A stretch of 64,000 nt of DNA from Garcia nutans (Eukaryota; Streptophyta; Magnoliopsida; Malpighiales; Euphorbiaceae), in the NCBI GenBank assembly GCA_947685225.1, contig CANTUV010000035.1, positions 37,820,001-37,884,000 of the forward strand. The letters run 5' to 3'. Below are positions 1 to 11,389 of this stretch, piece by piece. Position numbers and translations under genes: made by a program. Positions within the stretch are counted from its first letter, which is position 1. Each line of letters opens with the position of its first letter. The notes below the pieces were generated by a model. It was not told the origin of the DNA. It was given only the letters and a program-made list of their open reading frames with translations, and did not search any database.

Positions 1-921
1 GTATATTTTATACAAAAGTTATTAAATATTATTGTGGATATTGTGAGAATAAAAAATTTAAAAATAAAATTTAAAAAATTTTAAAATATTATATAGGTGT
101 TGTAGATGTTGTTTGCATTATTATGTGTATTTTATATGTATTATATATATGTTATGTAGATATTATGTATATATTTATTTTTCATGTGTATATTGAGAAT
201 AAGATATTAAATTTTTTTTAAATATAAAAATATAAATAAAAATAAAAAATAAAAAATAAAAAAAGCAAAAAAGCAAAAATCACCATATGAAAAAGTTATA
301 ACTGAAAAAAAAAAACTCGATACAGTACAAATAAAAAAAAAGTAATTATCTCTTTTATAAATTTACTAATACAACTTTTCTGTTTATTTTTAATTTTTTT
401 GAGCAACTGTTTATTTTTAATTTAGTAAAAAGATATTTTTAGCATTCATTATACGTAAAGTATGGTTGCTACATCTTGAATATTTTAAGAATAAAATTCT
501 TTTTTTTTCCTTTTGATAAATAACTAATTTAATTTTTTTATATATCTTTTAACATCTTAAATACCTGATTTCAATTTTTATTGATGTGATGATATATATA
601 TTAGTATAGTTTTTCTTTTGAATTGTATTTTTAGTATAGTTATTAATTTAATCAATAAATTTTATTTAATTATTTTAAAATAAATATCTCATATCTTAAA
701 ATTTTATTTCACTTGAATTCAATTTGTGAAAAGAATCTATGTCCATCAAACAATTATACACTAATAAAATGGTTTAAGACGCTGCTTAGAAAAGTTCATG
801 TCAGTTAAATTTTATTTATAGAATTCGATTATTTAATTATACCAATCATATTTTTGAAATAAATTTTAAAATAAAAATTTATTAATTTTTATTATTTAAA
901 ATAATTGAAAACTTATAAATG
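1..921. other. AT-rich non-coding DNA
   Basis: Very AT-rich sequence with A-runs and TA-rich tracts. I see no coding frame, terminal repeat or RNA gene. It is the left flank of the solo LTR that begins at 927. Confidence 0.6.
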
Positions 922-926
922 TACTT

Positions 927-3900
927 TGTAATATCTCTAATTTTTGAAAATTTTTAATTTTTAAAAATTTAAAAAATAAATTATAATTTAATTGAATAAA
1001 TTAAATAAATAATTTTAAATGAAAAATGAGAGAATTTTAAATGAAAAATTGAAATGTATATGTGATATATATACAAAATATATATAACATATAAAAAGTC
1101 AACAAAAGTTAATTTTTAAAAGTCAAAAGTCATAGGTCCAAGGGTATTTTTATAATTAAATTTTAAAAATTTAAAATTATTTAAATAATTCAAAAATAAA
1201 TTATTTTTAATGAAAGATAATATTTTGGGGTTTTAAATAAATAAATAAATAATATATATATATATATATATATATAAGGTTATAAAAGAAAGTGAAAGAA
1301 AAGAGAAAATTAAAAAAATTATCATCTTCTTCTTCTTCCTTCTTCAAGGCCGATTTTTCATGGATGTCCTAGAGAGGAATTTGCTTCTTCTAAGCTCTCA
1401 AAATTGAAGGATTTCAAGTGTTCAAATTAGATTTTTAAGGATTTTCTCCATATTTAATAAGCTTTTTAACTTTTTTCTTGGTTTTCCTTAAAGTTTTGAA
1501 TATGTATGTTTTGGGTTGTTGAAGTATTATGATTTAATTGTTGGAAATGATATGTATGAAGCTATTTTAAGTGGTTAGCAATGATTTTAAGATTGGATTG
1601 AAGAAATGGTTAAGTTTGAATAAAGATTGGTGAAGAGAGAAAATTTAGGGTTATGAAATTTTAGGATTTATGAAATCATAGGTTTTAATTGTGTAAATTA
1701 ATTCTAAATAAGTTATTTTGATGTATAAACAAGTACTTTAAAGTCAAATATTGAATTTGGCTAAGTTTGACTAGAGTTTAGTAATGAAAGTGTTGATTTA
1801 GGGTTTTAAAAAAAAGATTTTTCAAAGTATGTTAAATTGTTTGATTTTATTGGTTAAAACATGTTCTTTAGTGATAAAAGTAATGACTATTAGCTTGAAA
1901 TGATAATTGGATTGTGGTAGAATAAAAAATCTTCAATAGTGAAGGTTATGCTATTTTAGGATTTTAGATATAAGTGTATATTTATGTAATATAATTATTT
2001 TAAACATGTTATAATATATTTTTAATAATATAAATAAGCTTAAAACATCAAATTGAATGGTTTAATATGGTTTTTCAAAGTTAAAGTGAGGTTAACCTTA
2101 ACTTTGAAATTTTAATTTGAATGATATTTAATTATGGTTTAAGATTGGAAATGCCTTTAAATGTAATACTAAATGATTATTTGTGATCATATTTGGTATG
2201 AGGATAATTTATTTGCCCAATCCAAGTACTGAAGGGCAAGTTAGAAGAGAAGATTGGTGATAGTTTTTTGACTTGCTTTTGGAGGCTTTTATATATAAGT
2301 ACAAACTTTTGATTAATTAGATGTGTTGGCAATAATTTGGGCTTAATACATTTTAGTTGAAAAAATGTGTTAAGCTATTTGATGCATTAAACATGCATGA
2401 CTTTATGCTATGTTATGTGATTTGTTATGAATGCATTACATGTATCATGAAAACCCATTGTTAATGGCTAAATTAATTAAAATGTGAAATATTTGTATTA
2501 TGTGAAAATGATCCAAAGTGGTTGGGTAATGCCATTGGTTATGTATGCATTATAAGTATTGTAAAAAGCTATTGTTAATGGCTAAAGTGTATAAAATGTG
2601 ATTTATATGTGAATTATGTGAAATTACCCAAAATATTTGAGTAATGAGTTTTAAGGTAAAATGTGATGCATTATGATGATATGTTGAAATATGATGGAAT
2701 GAAATAAATTGATATTGATAAAAATGTGAAAAAAAATGAGAAAAGTGAGAAAAAAAAAGAGAAAATAAGGCAATGTGCCTAATTGATTATGAGAAAATGA
2801 GAAAGAAATTGATAATGAGAAATATGAAATAATTGTGTATCTAGTATGTTATTTAATTTTTAGAATTTTGTGTTTGGTGACATGCCTATGAGGTTATCCT
2901 CGTTATTTACCTTTGGGGCTAACTTTTAAATAATTATTTGATTTACCTTCGGGGCTAGACGCCTAGCATCACTATGATATGATTTACCTTCAAGACTAAT
3001 TTTGAGCAATTATTATGATTTGCCTTTGGAACTAGACACATGGTCTCAATATGGATCAGAATAGTAACTCTGAGATTTAAATAATATATTAGATACTTTG
3101 GGCTCATGTTTATGTTTGTTTTTATGTGAATTGTAAAATGATTGAAAAATATGTTTAAAATAAAATGGTATGTCACATAGCGGCATGATATACATAGACA
3201 TTGTACATTGACATTGCATATAAGTTTTATGGTTATCAAAGTTTGTACTGCTAGGCTTTTGGCTTAGCGCGATTATAACTCATCACCAGTTGACAGAAGA
3301 GATTCGATAGAGCCGAGAGTTCTTCTAGATCGGGTCGAGTCTAGATTTGAGGTCTTGATTGTAAAGTTGATTTTTGGACACCAAGATCAGAGATACTGAC
3401 AGTATGTATATATTTTATATTATCATATATTTTTACATTCTCTATATATTATATTATGTTTTGGATGTCTATATATTGTAAATTATAAAGAATGAGTTAA
3501 AAAATTTTATAATGTGAGTTTATATGTATTTTGATATATATATATATATATATGTATATGTATAAATATTTTGAGAAACTTGGAGAAATTGAGGAGCATG
3601 AGTGAAATGTATAAATAATTTTTATTGGGAGTATTTTTTCTTTGTAGGTTGTGTTTTATTGATAATATGGGAATGTCCAAATTGCAGACAAAACTCTGAC
3701 AAATTTTTTTTAGAGATTTTTTTAAATGAAAAATGCTTATTTTGAAACCTATGATTTCTAATAAATATTTTATTTGTTATTTAAAATTACATTTTTAAGT
3801 ATTTAAGTTTTAAATTAAAAAAGTAAAAAATTTTATTAAACCGAATCATGCTATTTTTATACCGTATATGCATATTATATATATACTGAATATATATATT

Positions 3901-3929
3901 ATACGTATATAGAATATAAGAGTATTATA
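927..3929 (+). mobile_element. Solo LTR of the LARD-C/D family
   Basis: This 3.0 kb block is a diverged relative of the LARD-C LTRs (38190-41429 and 57625-60850, opposite orientation). Matching landmarks in order are the AAATTTTT/AT-rich start, the (TTC)n stretch near 1325 followed by a GATTTTTCATGG-type block, the GGCTTAGCGCGAT core near 3255, the 'tctagatcgggtcgag' block near 3330 and the end near 3890-3929. It starts TGTAATATCTC and ends ATTATA, where the canonical CA end appears changed to TA. A 5 bp direct repeat TACTT sits immediately outside both ends (922-926 and 3930-3934). There is no primer binding site or polypurine tract beside it. A single LTR with a target duplication is what recombination between the two LTRs of an inserted element leaves behind. 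Confidence 0.85.
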
Positions 3930-3934
3930 TACTT

Positions 3935-4808
3935 GCTTTATTAATTTATTATTATGCAAGACTCAATATTTAATTTAATCATTTTTGTTATTTTTACTAA
4001 TATATTTTCATTAAATAAATTAAATTTTTGTATATTCCTTCAATTTTGATATAATTTCATTTTTAATTAAAAGAATTAGTTGGGGGGTTTTTGTTTTACT
4101 GAATTTTTATTCTAATTATTTTTTATTTATCTTTTGCTTTCTTAAATTATTTTAATACATATAAATTATTATTATTACTTTATTACATTTAAAAATTATT
4201 AGCTGATAATTTTAAATATTAATATAATTAAATATATCAAGAATATTTATATAGATAATCTAGTATAATAATAAAAAGCTATCATATATCAGAACATATA
4301 AAAACATAATTATGTGGAAAATTTTAATAAGATAACTTCATATAATTTTAACTTTTAAATGATTACTTATAAGGTATTTTTTGTTTTTTTTTTAATTTTT
4401 AAATACTTATTTTTTATTTAGAAAAAACAAGCTTTAAACAACTACAACTTTTTCTTAGGTCAAGCTCAGTTCCCTTTACTCAGAGCATATTTGACTTAGC
4501 TTATAAGCAGGTTAATATAAACTGCAAATTTAAATTAATCTCTTTATAAGCTTATAAATTCAGCTTATAAGTTAAAAAAAAAATTGGGATAGACCAGTTT
4601 ATTATTTTGCTTCTTATAAATATCTGGTTTATAAATTAGTTTGATCAAATAATTTATTATATTATTCATATTTATTTTAATAAATACTATTTGTAATATA
4701 ACTTTTTATCATTTTTAGTGATTTTAATAATAAATATACTTATAAGCTTATTTTTGCTAAATATATTAGATTTTTCAGCCACTTATAAATCTTTAAAATA
4801 AACATATA
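3935..4808. other. AT-rich DNA with left arm of a possible inverted-repeat element
   Basis: Non-coding. A stretch starting near 4482 (CAGAGCATATTTGACTTAGC, then TTATAAG repeats) is an imperfect inverted match to the stretch ending near 5120 (TTTTTATAAATTAAGTCAAAC). A hAT-like or other MITE of about 640 bp may therefore surround the Stowaway-like element at 4809-5024. No convincing target duplication was found, so the outer element stays tentative. Confidence 0.4.
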
Positions 4809-5024
4809 TTCCCTCCGTTTCAAATTGATATATTTATTTCTTATTTCATAAAAATAAAGAAAAATTAATTATTTTTATTAGATCTATAAATAAGTAAATG
4901 TGTATATATTTTTTTCTATTATATCTCTAATTTAATATAAGATATAATTAATAAATGGTAAATAGGTTATAATTTCGGATGAACAAAAAATGAAAATAAG
5001 CCTATTTATTGGGAATGAAGGAAG
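4809..5024. mobile_element. Stowaway-like (Tc1/mariner) MITE, 216 bp
   Basis: The left end reads TTCCCTCCGTTTCAAATTG. The right end read in reverse starts CTTCCTTCATTCCC. Both are variants of the Stowaway terminal consensus CTCCCTCCGTTTC. The element is flanked by TA on both sides (4807-4808 and 5025-5026), the target duplication of Tc1/mariner elements. It has no coding capacity. The TIRs are more diverged than those of the MITE at 8073. Confidence 0.6.
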
Positions 5025-5026
5025 TA

Positions 5027-5238
5027 ACTCCTTAAAATTTTAAATGCTTATAAACTAATATTAATTTATAAATACTTAATATTTATAAGTTAATTTTTAT
5101 AAATTAAGTCAAACAATCCAGCGGTGTTTTGTCTTATTTGCCTTTTGGGTACATAGAGTTAGTTGAAAAATTCTCAATAGCTGATATTTTAGACTTTTTC
5201 TTTCTCAAGCTTGGTTACCTTTGCTACCCTAATCTATT

Positions 5239-5271
<33 letters not shown>

Positions 5272-5999
5272 ATTAATTTTCATTTTATTTGAATTTTGGT
5301 TCACAATCTTATAGAATCAGTGATGACTTTGATACCACTTTAATTAATATATGAATATATTTAGTATACTTTTAAAACATTATTTTGAATTTTAACTGCA
5401 ACCATATATGAAATGACATGCATTCTAAAATTAATCTTCATATTTACCGAAACCCTTTTCAAATATTTAGTTTTATGTATTTTTTTTAAAGTCTTTTACA
5501 TAGTTTATAGATGTTAAAATTTTTTAAAATATATTTTACACATTTAATTTATGCACTTAAAAATTAATTATTTTCTAAATAATGGGAATTGAGTAATGGA
5601 TATTACCACTTTAGCATGTGATAATCATTTAATTATGACATATTTTATTATATTTTCCGTACGTTCGTATTGGTGATTGCAAATTAATTATGAAATGTTA
5701 AATATGTAACAATTCTTAATTCTTAATTATTTATTAATAATTACTTTTGAAATTAGTATTGCTCCAATTTTTTGCTATATTTTTCATGTTGGTTTTTAGA
5801 TCAAGTCTCCATATGATGGATGGGTATAGACCCATAAATCCAATAATATCTAAATATTAATTATATAATAAATTTTATATAATAGATAATATTTAGATAA
5901 GCAGAATTTGAATAGGATTTGAATTTCCTATTTGAATTTGATTTTCATAATTAAATTATTATAATTATCTTAAAAATAATTAATTATATTTTTAGTTAG
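5027..5999. other. AT-rich non-coding DNA with a (TTTC)n microsatellite
   Basis: Contains a TTTC tandem array at about 5235-5270. No coding region or other repeat is recognised. Confidence 0.5.
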
Positions 6000-6007
6000 T
6001 TAAAAAT

Positions 6008-6959
6008 AGAAAAAGTACAAATATGATCTTAATGTTTAGGCTCAAGGGCATTTATACACCTCATATTTTTTTTTGTCTCAAAAATATGTAAAAAGTTAGG
6101 AAAAATTGTAAATATAGCTATGATATTTAGGGTTAGGAGCACATATATATATTTGTCTAAAAAATATAAAGCAAAATTGTAAAATAGAGCAAATATGCAC
6201 AAAAATTAAAAGAAAATTACATAAAATGTTACTTTTTTCTTCAAAATTTCATTTTTACAAAGTGTTTTTTTCAATATACAAAATAGCATTTTTTATATTC
6301 TTACAACATATACCAAAAATATGATCAACATGTACCAAAAATATATTCAACATATATAAAAAATATACTATATTTTTGTAAATTTTTGATATATGCATAA
6401 TATTTTTGTAATTTTTTAATTGCATACTATTTTTATAAATTTTTTTAAATTTTTGGTTGCATATGTACTTTTGACATGGACTTTTGTTAATTTTTGAGGA
6501 ATTTACAAAAGTAACCTAAAAATGAAAAGTTTACAAAAATATTATGCAACAAAAAAATTACAAACATGTTGTATATATACCAAAAATTTACAAAAATATG
6601 GTATATCTTTTTAGTATATGTTGAATATATTTTTGGTTCATATTGTTAAAATATAAAAAAATAAAAAATTTTTGTAAATTGAAAAAAAACACATAGTAAA
6701 AAATGACATTTTGAAAAAAATGTAGTATTTTATGTAATTTATTTTTAATTTTTGTGTATATTTGCTCTATTTTATAAACTTGCTATATATTTTTGAAATG
6801 AAAAAAAAAATATGAGGTGCATATATATTTCTAAGCCTAAACATCAGAGTCATATTTGCACATTTTTCTCAACTTGCTATATATTTTTGAGACAAAGAAA
6901 TATGAGATGTATATGTGTCATTGAGTCTAAATATCAGTATCATGTTTGCACATTTTCCC
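6008..6959. mobile_element. Fold-back element with long terminal inverted repeats
   Basis: The two halves are long imperfect inverted repeats of roughly 450 bp meeting near 6480. The left arm begins AGAAAAAGTACAAATATGAT; the right arm in reverse begins GGGAAAATGTGCAAACATGA. Further matching blocks include TGTTTAGGCTC with TATTTAGACTC and TCAAAAATAT with TCAAAAATATATAGC. An 8 bp direct repeat TTAAAAAT flanks both ends (6000-6007 and 6960-6967). No transposase is present. An 8 bp duplication suggests hAT mobilisation, but long TIRs are more typical of Mutator-like MITEs (9 bp duplication), so the superfamily is left open. Confidence 0.65.
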
Positions 6960-6967
6960 TTAAAAAT

Positions 6968-7660
6968 CATATCAAGAAAATCGTAAGTATTTTTTCTGTG
7001 CTCTCTCTCCCAAAAATATTATTTCTTTTGCTCTTCCAAAGAAAAATATTTCTGTGTGAGTTTAAAAAGAATCTATGGGTGAGTTTGAGTGCAAACCGCG
7101 AGAGAGTTTGAGCTTCTAGACTGTCGTAAGTAAACGTTTTCCCGTTTTGATGATTCTATTCTTGATGGTAGCACTAGCAGTAATTAAAGTCTTCTTGGAC
7201 TTAATTTGAGGTAATATCTACCCATATGAATATGTTACAATATATTATTATCAAACATCCAAAATATGATTAAGAAAATCGAAATGCCAATTATATGGAT
7301 TTCCATTATAGAAATATAAATTATTAGTCGAAAAACTATTTAAAGTTGGAATCTATGGTCTAACATATGTATAATTAAGCTTGTGATAATAGGAATTGAA
7401 AACATAATCAATTTCCATCACTCAATGGGAATCTTTGGTGATATTTCTTCGAAGCCAGTGAATTTGACGTACAGTTATCCACAGTAAAAATTGAGCATTT
7501 TCGCATTAAAATTCTATAAATATAAATTTTGACGTGAAAAGTCAGAATTATATTGATGTGAACGGCCACTTTTCAACCCTTTCCTTTCTAGTGGTTGCAA
7601 AAAAATATTTAGATGCTCCTACAATCTTATGTGCCTTCTTTCATTCCTTGATATCTAATA

Positions 7661-7725
<65 letters not shown>

Positions 7726-8072
7726 CCCACTATCTTTCTTGTCTAATCATAATTTTTTTTTCAAGAACTTAATAGTTTTTTTTTCAAAATTACCCTCATC
7801 ATTTTTTTTTATTGTTGATAAGAGATTGATGAAGAATTATGGTAATATATATAGATTAAATGTGTACAATTATAACTAAGTTCCATAAATTTTTCTTCCT
7901 TAAAAAAATTTAAGAAATTGAATATTAAAAAATTTTAAATATTTTTTGGTGAATAAGGTTGTAGGTTTTATTTTATGAAAAAAGATATGTATCAGCATAA
8001 TTGACTATCAAAAAAATTTAAATTTATTAAATTCAAACTCAATTCATAAATAATTTCACTCATATAATCTTA
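6968..8072. other. AT-rich non-coding DNA
   Basis: No gene recognised. It includes the CT/TA microsatellite at 7665-7725. Short open frames here are low-complexity translations of that repeat. Confidence 0.5.
7665..7725. repeat. (CT)n-(TA)n compound microsatellite
   Basis: About 21 CT units run directly into about 9 TA units. Confidence 0.95.
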
Positions 8073-8333
8073 CTCTCTCCGTTTTATTTTAAGTGTCGTG
8101 TAAGAACGGTGTTCACAAACCCAGAAAATAATTAGCTATTATAAATTTTTTAAAAATTTTATTATAATTTATTTATATATCATTTCTCATCTTTCTAATT
8201 TCACTTATTCATTTTCATTAATTAATAGGGATAATATTAAAATTTTTAATTAATGTTCTCTTAAATTTTTAAAAGTAATATAAAATAAAATAAAAAAATT
8301 TCTTATATGAAATTTAAAATAAAACGGAGGGAG
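8073..8333. mobile_element. Stowaway MITE, 261 bp
   Basis: Terminal inverted repeats are clear: the left end is CTCTCTCCGTTTTATTTTAA and the right end in reverse is CTCCCTCCGTTTTATTTTAA, one mismatch in 20. TA dinucleotides flank both ends (8071-8072 and 8334-8335). The inside is AT-rich and non-coding. Confidence 0.9.
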
Positions 8334-8335
8334 TA

Positions 8336-8650
8336 TAATATAATATTATGCTACATATATTCAAAATGATTTAGTTTCTGTTTCAAATAAAATGACATAA
8401 ATGAAAGGAAACAATTAATTGTTAACTTGTAACTTGTGGCAATTGAAGAGATTTGAACCAAAGGCTGCAACAAGTTATATTATAATGCCACACCCATTAC
8501 AATATAACTTGTGGCATTTGTGCAATTCGAGAGATATGGTACGCACATTATATTAATCCAAAAATTTACGTAAAAGTTTGTGCAAATTTTTGGAGGTTGC
8601 TATATATCTTTCATTTAGGGACATTATTGTTGTACATGTGTGACATATAA

Positions 8651-8681
<31 letters not shown>

Positions 8682-8864
8682 GGACCCAAAAGAGCATTTT
8701 AATAGTGGAAAACAGCATTTATCTTTGTTTGGAAAAAATATGCATAATGACATTTATCTTTGCTATCCAATTATGTTTTTGCTTGACTTTATCTTATGCT
8801 TCATGACTTGTTTGAAAATTGTGGCCACACATACATAAAGAGTCCGTTAGGCTCAGAAATTGAG
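8336..8864. other. Non-coding flank of Copia-E
   Basis: AT-rich, with a (TA)n tract near 8657-8681. No gene recognised. It ends at the TTTAT target site (8865-8869) of Copia-E. Confidence 0.5.
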
Positions 8865-8869
8865 TTTAT

Positions 8870-9360
8870 TGAAAGGGGAAGAATAACTTAATTCCCTTAA
8901 AATCTAAAATATGCATAGATCACTAGATTATTCAAATTAAATTGTAAAGGGCAGAATTGCGTACCTGACATCATCGTATGTTGATGTTGAAGACGATTCT
9001 GGGGTTTGTCGCCTTCTAGGGGATACACACTTTAGGTTATGCGGAAGTACTACTGAAGGAACGTAATGTTCTCTAAAATTGTTATGTTCCCCCGGAGACC
9101 ACGACCCCTTATTTATAACTGAATAAATTGATTAATTTCTATTTTGGTCCTTCAACAAAATAGAAATACTTAACGGTCTCTACACTTATAATCCTATTAC
9201 GAGTATGACACATCAATAGTCAACAATCCTAATTTGATCAAAACTTTAATTTGACTATCTTAATTTGACTGCAATACACATTTAATATTTAAATATATTT
9301 AGACCAAACTTATGATTTAATTAGAGGATTAATTTTAACAATATAAAATTAATTCTAACA
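8870..9360 (-). repeat. Copia-E 3' LTR (left)
   Basis: 491 bp, matching 23176-23666 along its length. Followed on the internal side by the complement of a purine-rich tract (CTCCCACTTGGG), as expected beside a copia 3' LTR. It contains the same TATAAATA-type box as the other LTR (minus strand, about 9109-9118). Confidence 0.95.
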
Positions 9361-9797
9361 ATCTCCCACTTGGGCTAACATATATGAAATGTAAATGTAT
9401 ATACCTTAATGAGCTCATAAAAGCAGTCATACTGAAGGTGTCTCAAACAATCTCGTCCATTGATTATATCGATAAAGGACTGAAGGGCCAGTCGCCACAT
9501 TCATCGTGACTCAAACCACCATCAATCACATTACCAATACTCTCAAATGACATAGATCAATAATAGGAGTGTAGCATGGAAACTACATGTAATGTGATCT
9601 AATCATGCCTGTTTCCAACTGGTCAATCTTAAGTGAGATCAAACATAAATATAATACATAGTGTAAAACAAATAATAAAATGAAAGAAAAACTCATTTTT
9701 TCTGCAGAAACTGAATGTACTTTATAAAATATATCCAATGTCAAAGAGAGCATAAATAAAATTTAATGCAAACTTAATGAACAAACTCCCACTGAAA
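9361..9797 (-). other. Copia-E polypurine tract and 3' untranslated region
   Basis: The polypurine tract lies at about 9362-9372, read on the minus strand as CAAGTGGGAGA directly before the 3' LTR. It would prime plus-strand DNA synthesis. The rest up to the end of the pol frame at 9798 is non-coding. Confidence 0.75.
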
Positions 9798-10470
9798 CTA
9801 AATAGTCTCAAATAATGTGACACCCATATGAGCAGTGTGCTCATGAAAAACTTTCGGTATCACAGCCTTAGTGAGCGGATCCGCAATCATGGAGTTCGTT
9901 CCAATATGCTCTATGGATATCTGTCCACTCTGTACTCTCTCCCTCACATCCAGAAACTTAATCCCAATGTGTCTCGATCGAGAAGAGCTTCTGTTGTTGT
10001 TGGAGAATAAAACTGTTGAGTTATTATCATAGTATAACTTTAATGGCCTTTCAATGCCATTCACAATGCGTAGCCCTGTGACAAAGTTCCTCAGCCAGAT
10101 TGCCTAATTGGATGCCTCATAGCTTGCTACAAATTCTGCTTTCATGATGGAGGTAGCTACTAGAGTTTGTTTCACACTCTTCCAAGAGATAGCACCACCA
10201 GCCAAGAGATATATGTAGCCTGAAGTGGATTTCCGACTGTCTTGGCATCCCTCGAAATCAGAATCAGTATACCCAATGATCTCAAGCTGATCTGATCTAC
10301 TGTATGTGAGCATATGTCCCTTCGTTCTCTGAAGATATCTCAAGACTCTTTTGGTTGCTTTCTAATGATCCATTCCTGGATTGCTGAGATATCGCCCTAA
10401 CATGCCAACTATGAATGAAATATCTGGACGAGTGCAAACTTGAGCATACATCAGACTCCCAACTGCTGAC
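9798..10470 (-). pseudogene. Copia-E pol, 3' part: end of RT region and RNase H
   Basis: Minus-strand frame continuing the pol remnant on the other side of CACTA-F. Visible copia landmarks are VGSLMYAQVCTRPDI, VLRYLQRTKG, the RNase H start YTDSDFEGCQDSRKSTSGY, WKSVKQTLVATS, and the C-terminal KFLDVRERVQSGQISIEHI and DPLTK blocks. In-frame stops break it at 10362-10364 (where the family has Trp) and 10104-10106 (where the family has Gln). Both are explained by single transitions. The frame is otherwise continuous to its natural end at 9798. Not functional. Confidence 0.9.
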
Positions 10471-10473
10471 GCA

Positions 10474-11160
10474 CACTACAAAAAAAAACGCTATCTGCAA
10501 CGGACAGAATCCGTCACAGATCCGTCGCAGATCGGTCGCAGATCTAGATTTGCGACCGATCTGCGACGGATATGATCCGTTAATAAAAAAGGCGTCGCAA
10601 ATTTCAATTTGCGACGGGCCATCGCAGATTTGCGACCGATTTGCTACCACTAGGCGGTTGCAAATTTGCCGCTCAAATTTTCGCGGGCAAACAGTAACCG
10701 TCGCAAATCCGTCGCAGAAACCGTCGCAGATTGTCGTTGTAGATTTTTCGTCGCAGATTTCGTCGCAAAACTCATCGCAAATCCGTCACAAAAGCCGTCG
10801 CAGATTGTTCTGGAGTATACATGCCGTGGTGTTTTCCGTCGCAGATGCCGTCGCAGATGTTCTGGAGTATATATGCCGTGGTAATTTCCGTCGCAGATGC
10901 CGTCGCAGATCCGTCTCAGAAAACCGTCGCAGATCCGTCTTAGAAAACCATCGCAGATTGTCGTTGTAGATTTTCCGTCGCAGATTTCGTCGCAAAACTC
11001 GTCGCAAATCCGTCATAAAAGCCGTCGCAGATGTTCTGGAGTATACATGCCGTGGTGTTTTCCGTCGCAAATTCCGTCGCAGATGCCGTCGCAGATGTTC
11101 TGGGTATATATGCCGTGGTAATTTCCGTCGCAAATTCCGTCGCAGATGCAATGAATTTAC
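10474..11160. repeat. CACTA-F left subterminal repeat array
   Basis: Dozens of short motifs of the type CCGTCGCAGAT or TTTGCGACGGA, mostly in the CCGTCGCA orientation. There is also a higher-order repeat of about 227 bp (matching blocks start at 10727 and 10954, each with the TTGTCGTTGTAGATTTT segment). A 'GTTCTGG(AG)TATATATGCCGTGG' type block recurs four times between 10809 and 11118. Open frames across this array are translations of the repeat, not genes. Confidence 0.9.
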
Positions 11161-11389
11161 AATTTTTGTGTCATTATATGGATTTTTAATATAAAATACA
11201 CACATGTAGTAATAATATTTACAATTTAATTACATAAATCTAAATTTATATCAATTTTCATTTATATAAAATGCAATAGTTAGTTAAACTAACATAATTC
11301 AAAAGTCATTACAATATATAAGTTTTAAACATTTCAAAGTATTAAACAAAAAACACTGTCAAAAGTAAAAACTAAGCCGAAGGCATACA

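Noticed and set aside
4482..5120. Possible hAT-like MITE around the Stowaway element
   Set aside because: Inverted arms are imperfect and no target duplication could be found; mentioned only in the region description.
10474..11160. Regularly spaced short repeats that could suggest a CRISPR-like array
   Set aside because: Eukaryotic transposon context, motifs in both orientations, variable spacing and CACTA termini.
10297..11205. Open frames of 72-184 codons over the left CACTA end
   Set aside because: Same subterminal repeat artefact, partly fused to the copia frame.
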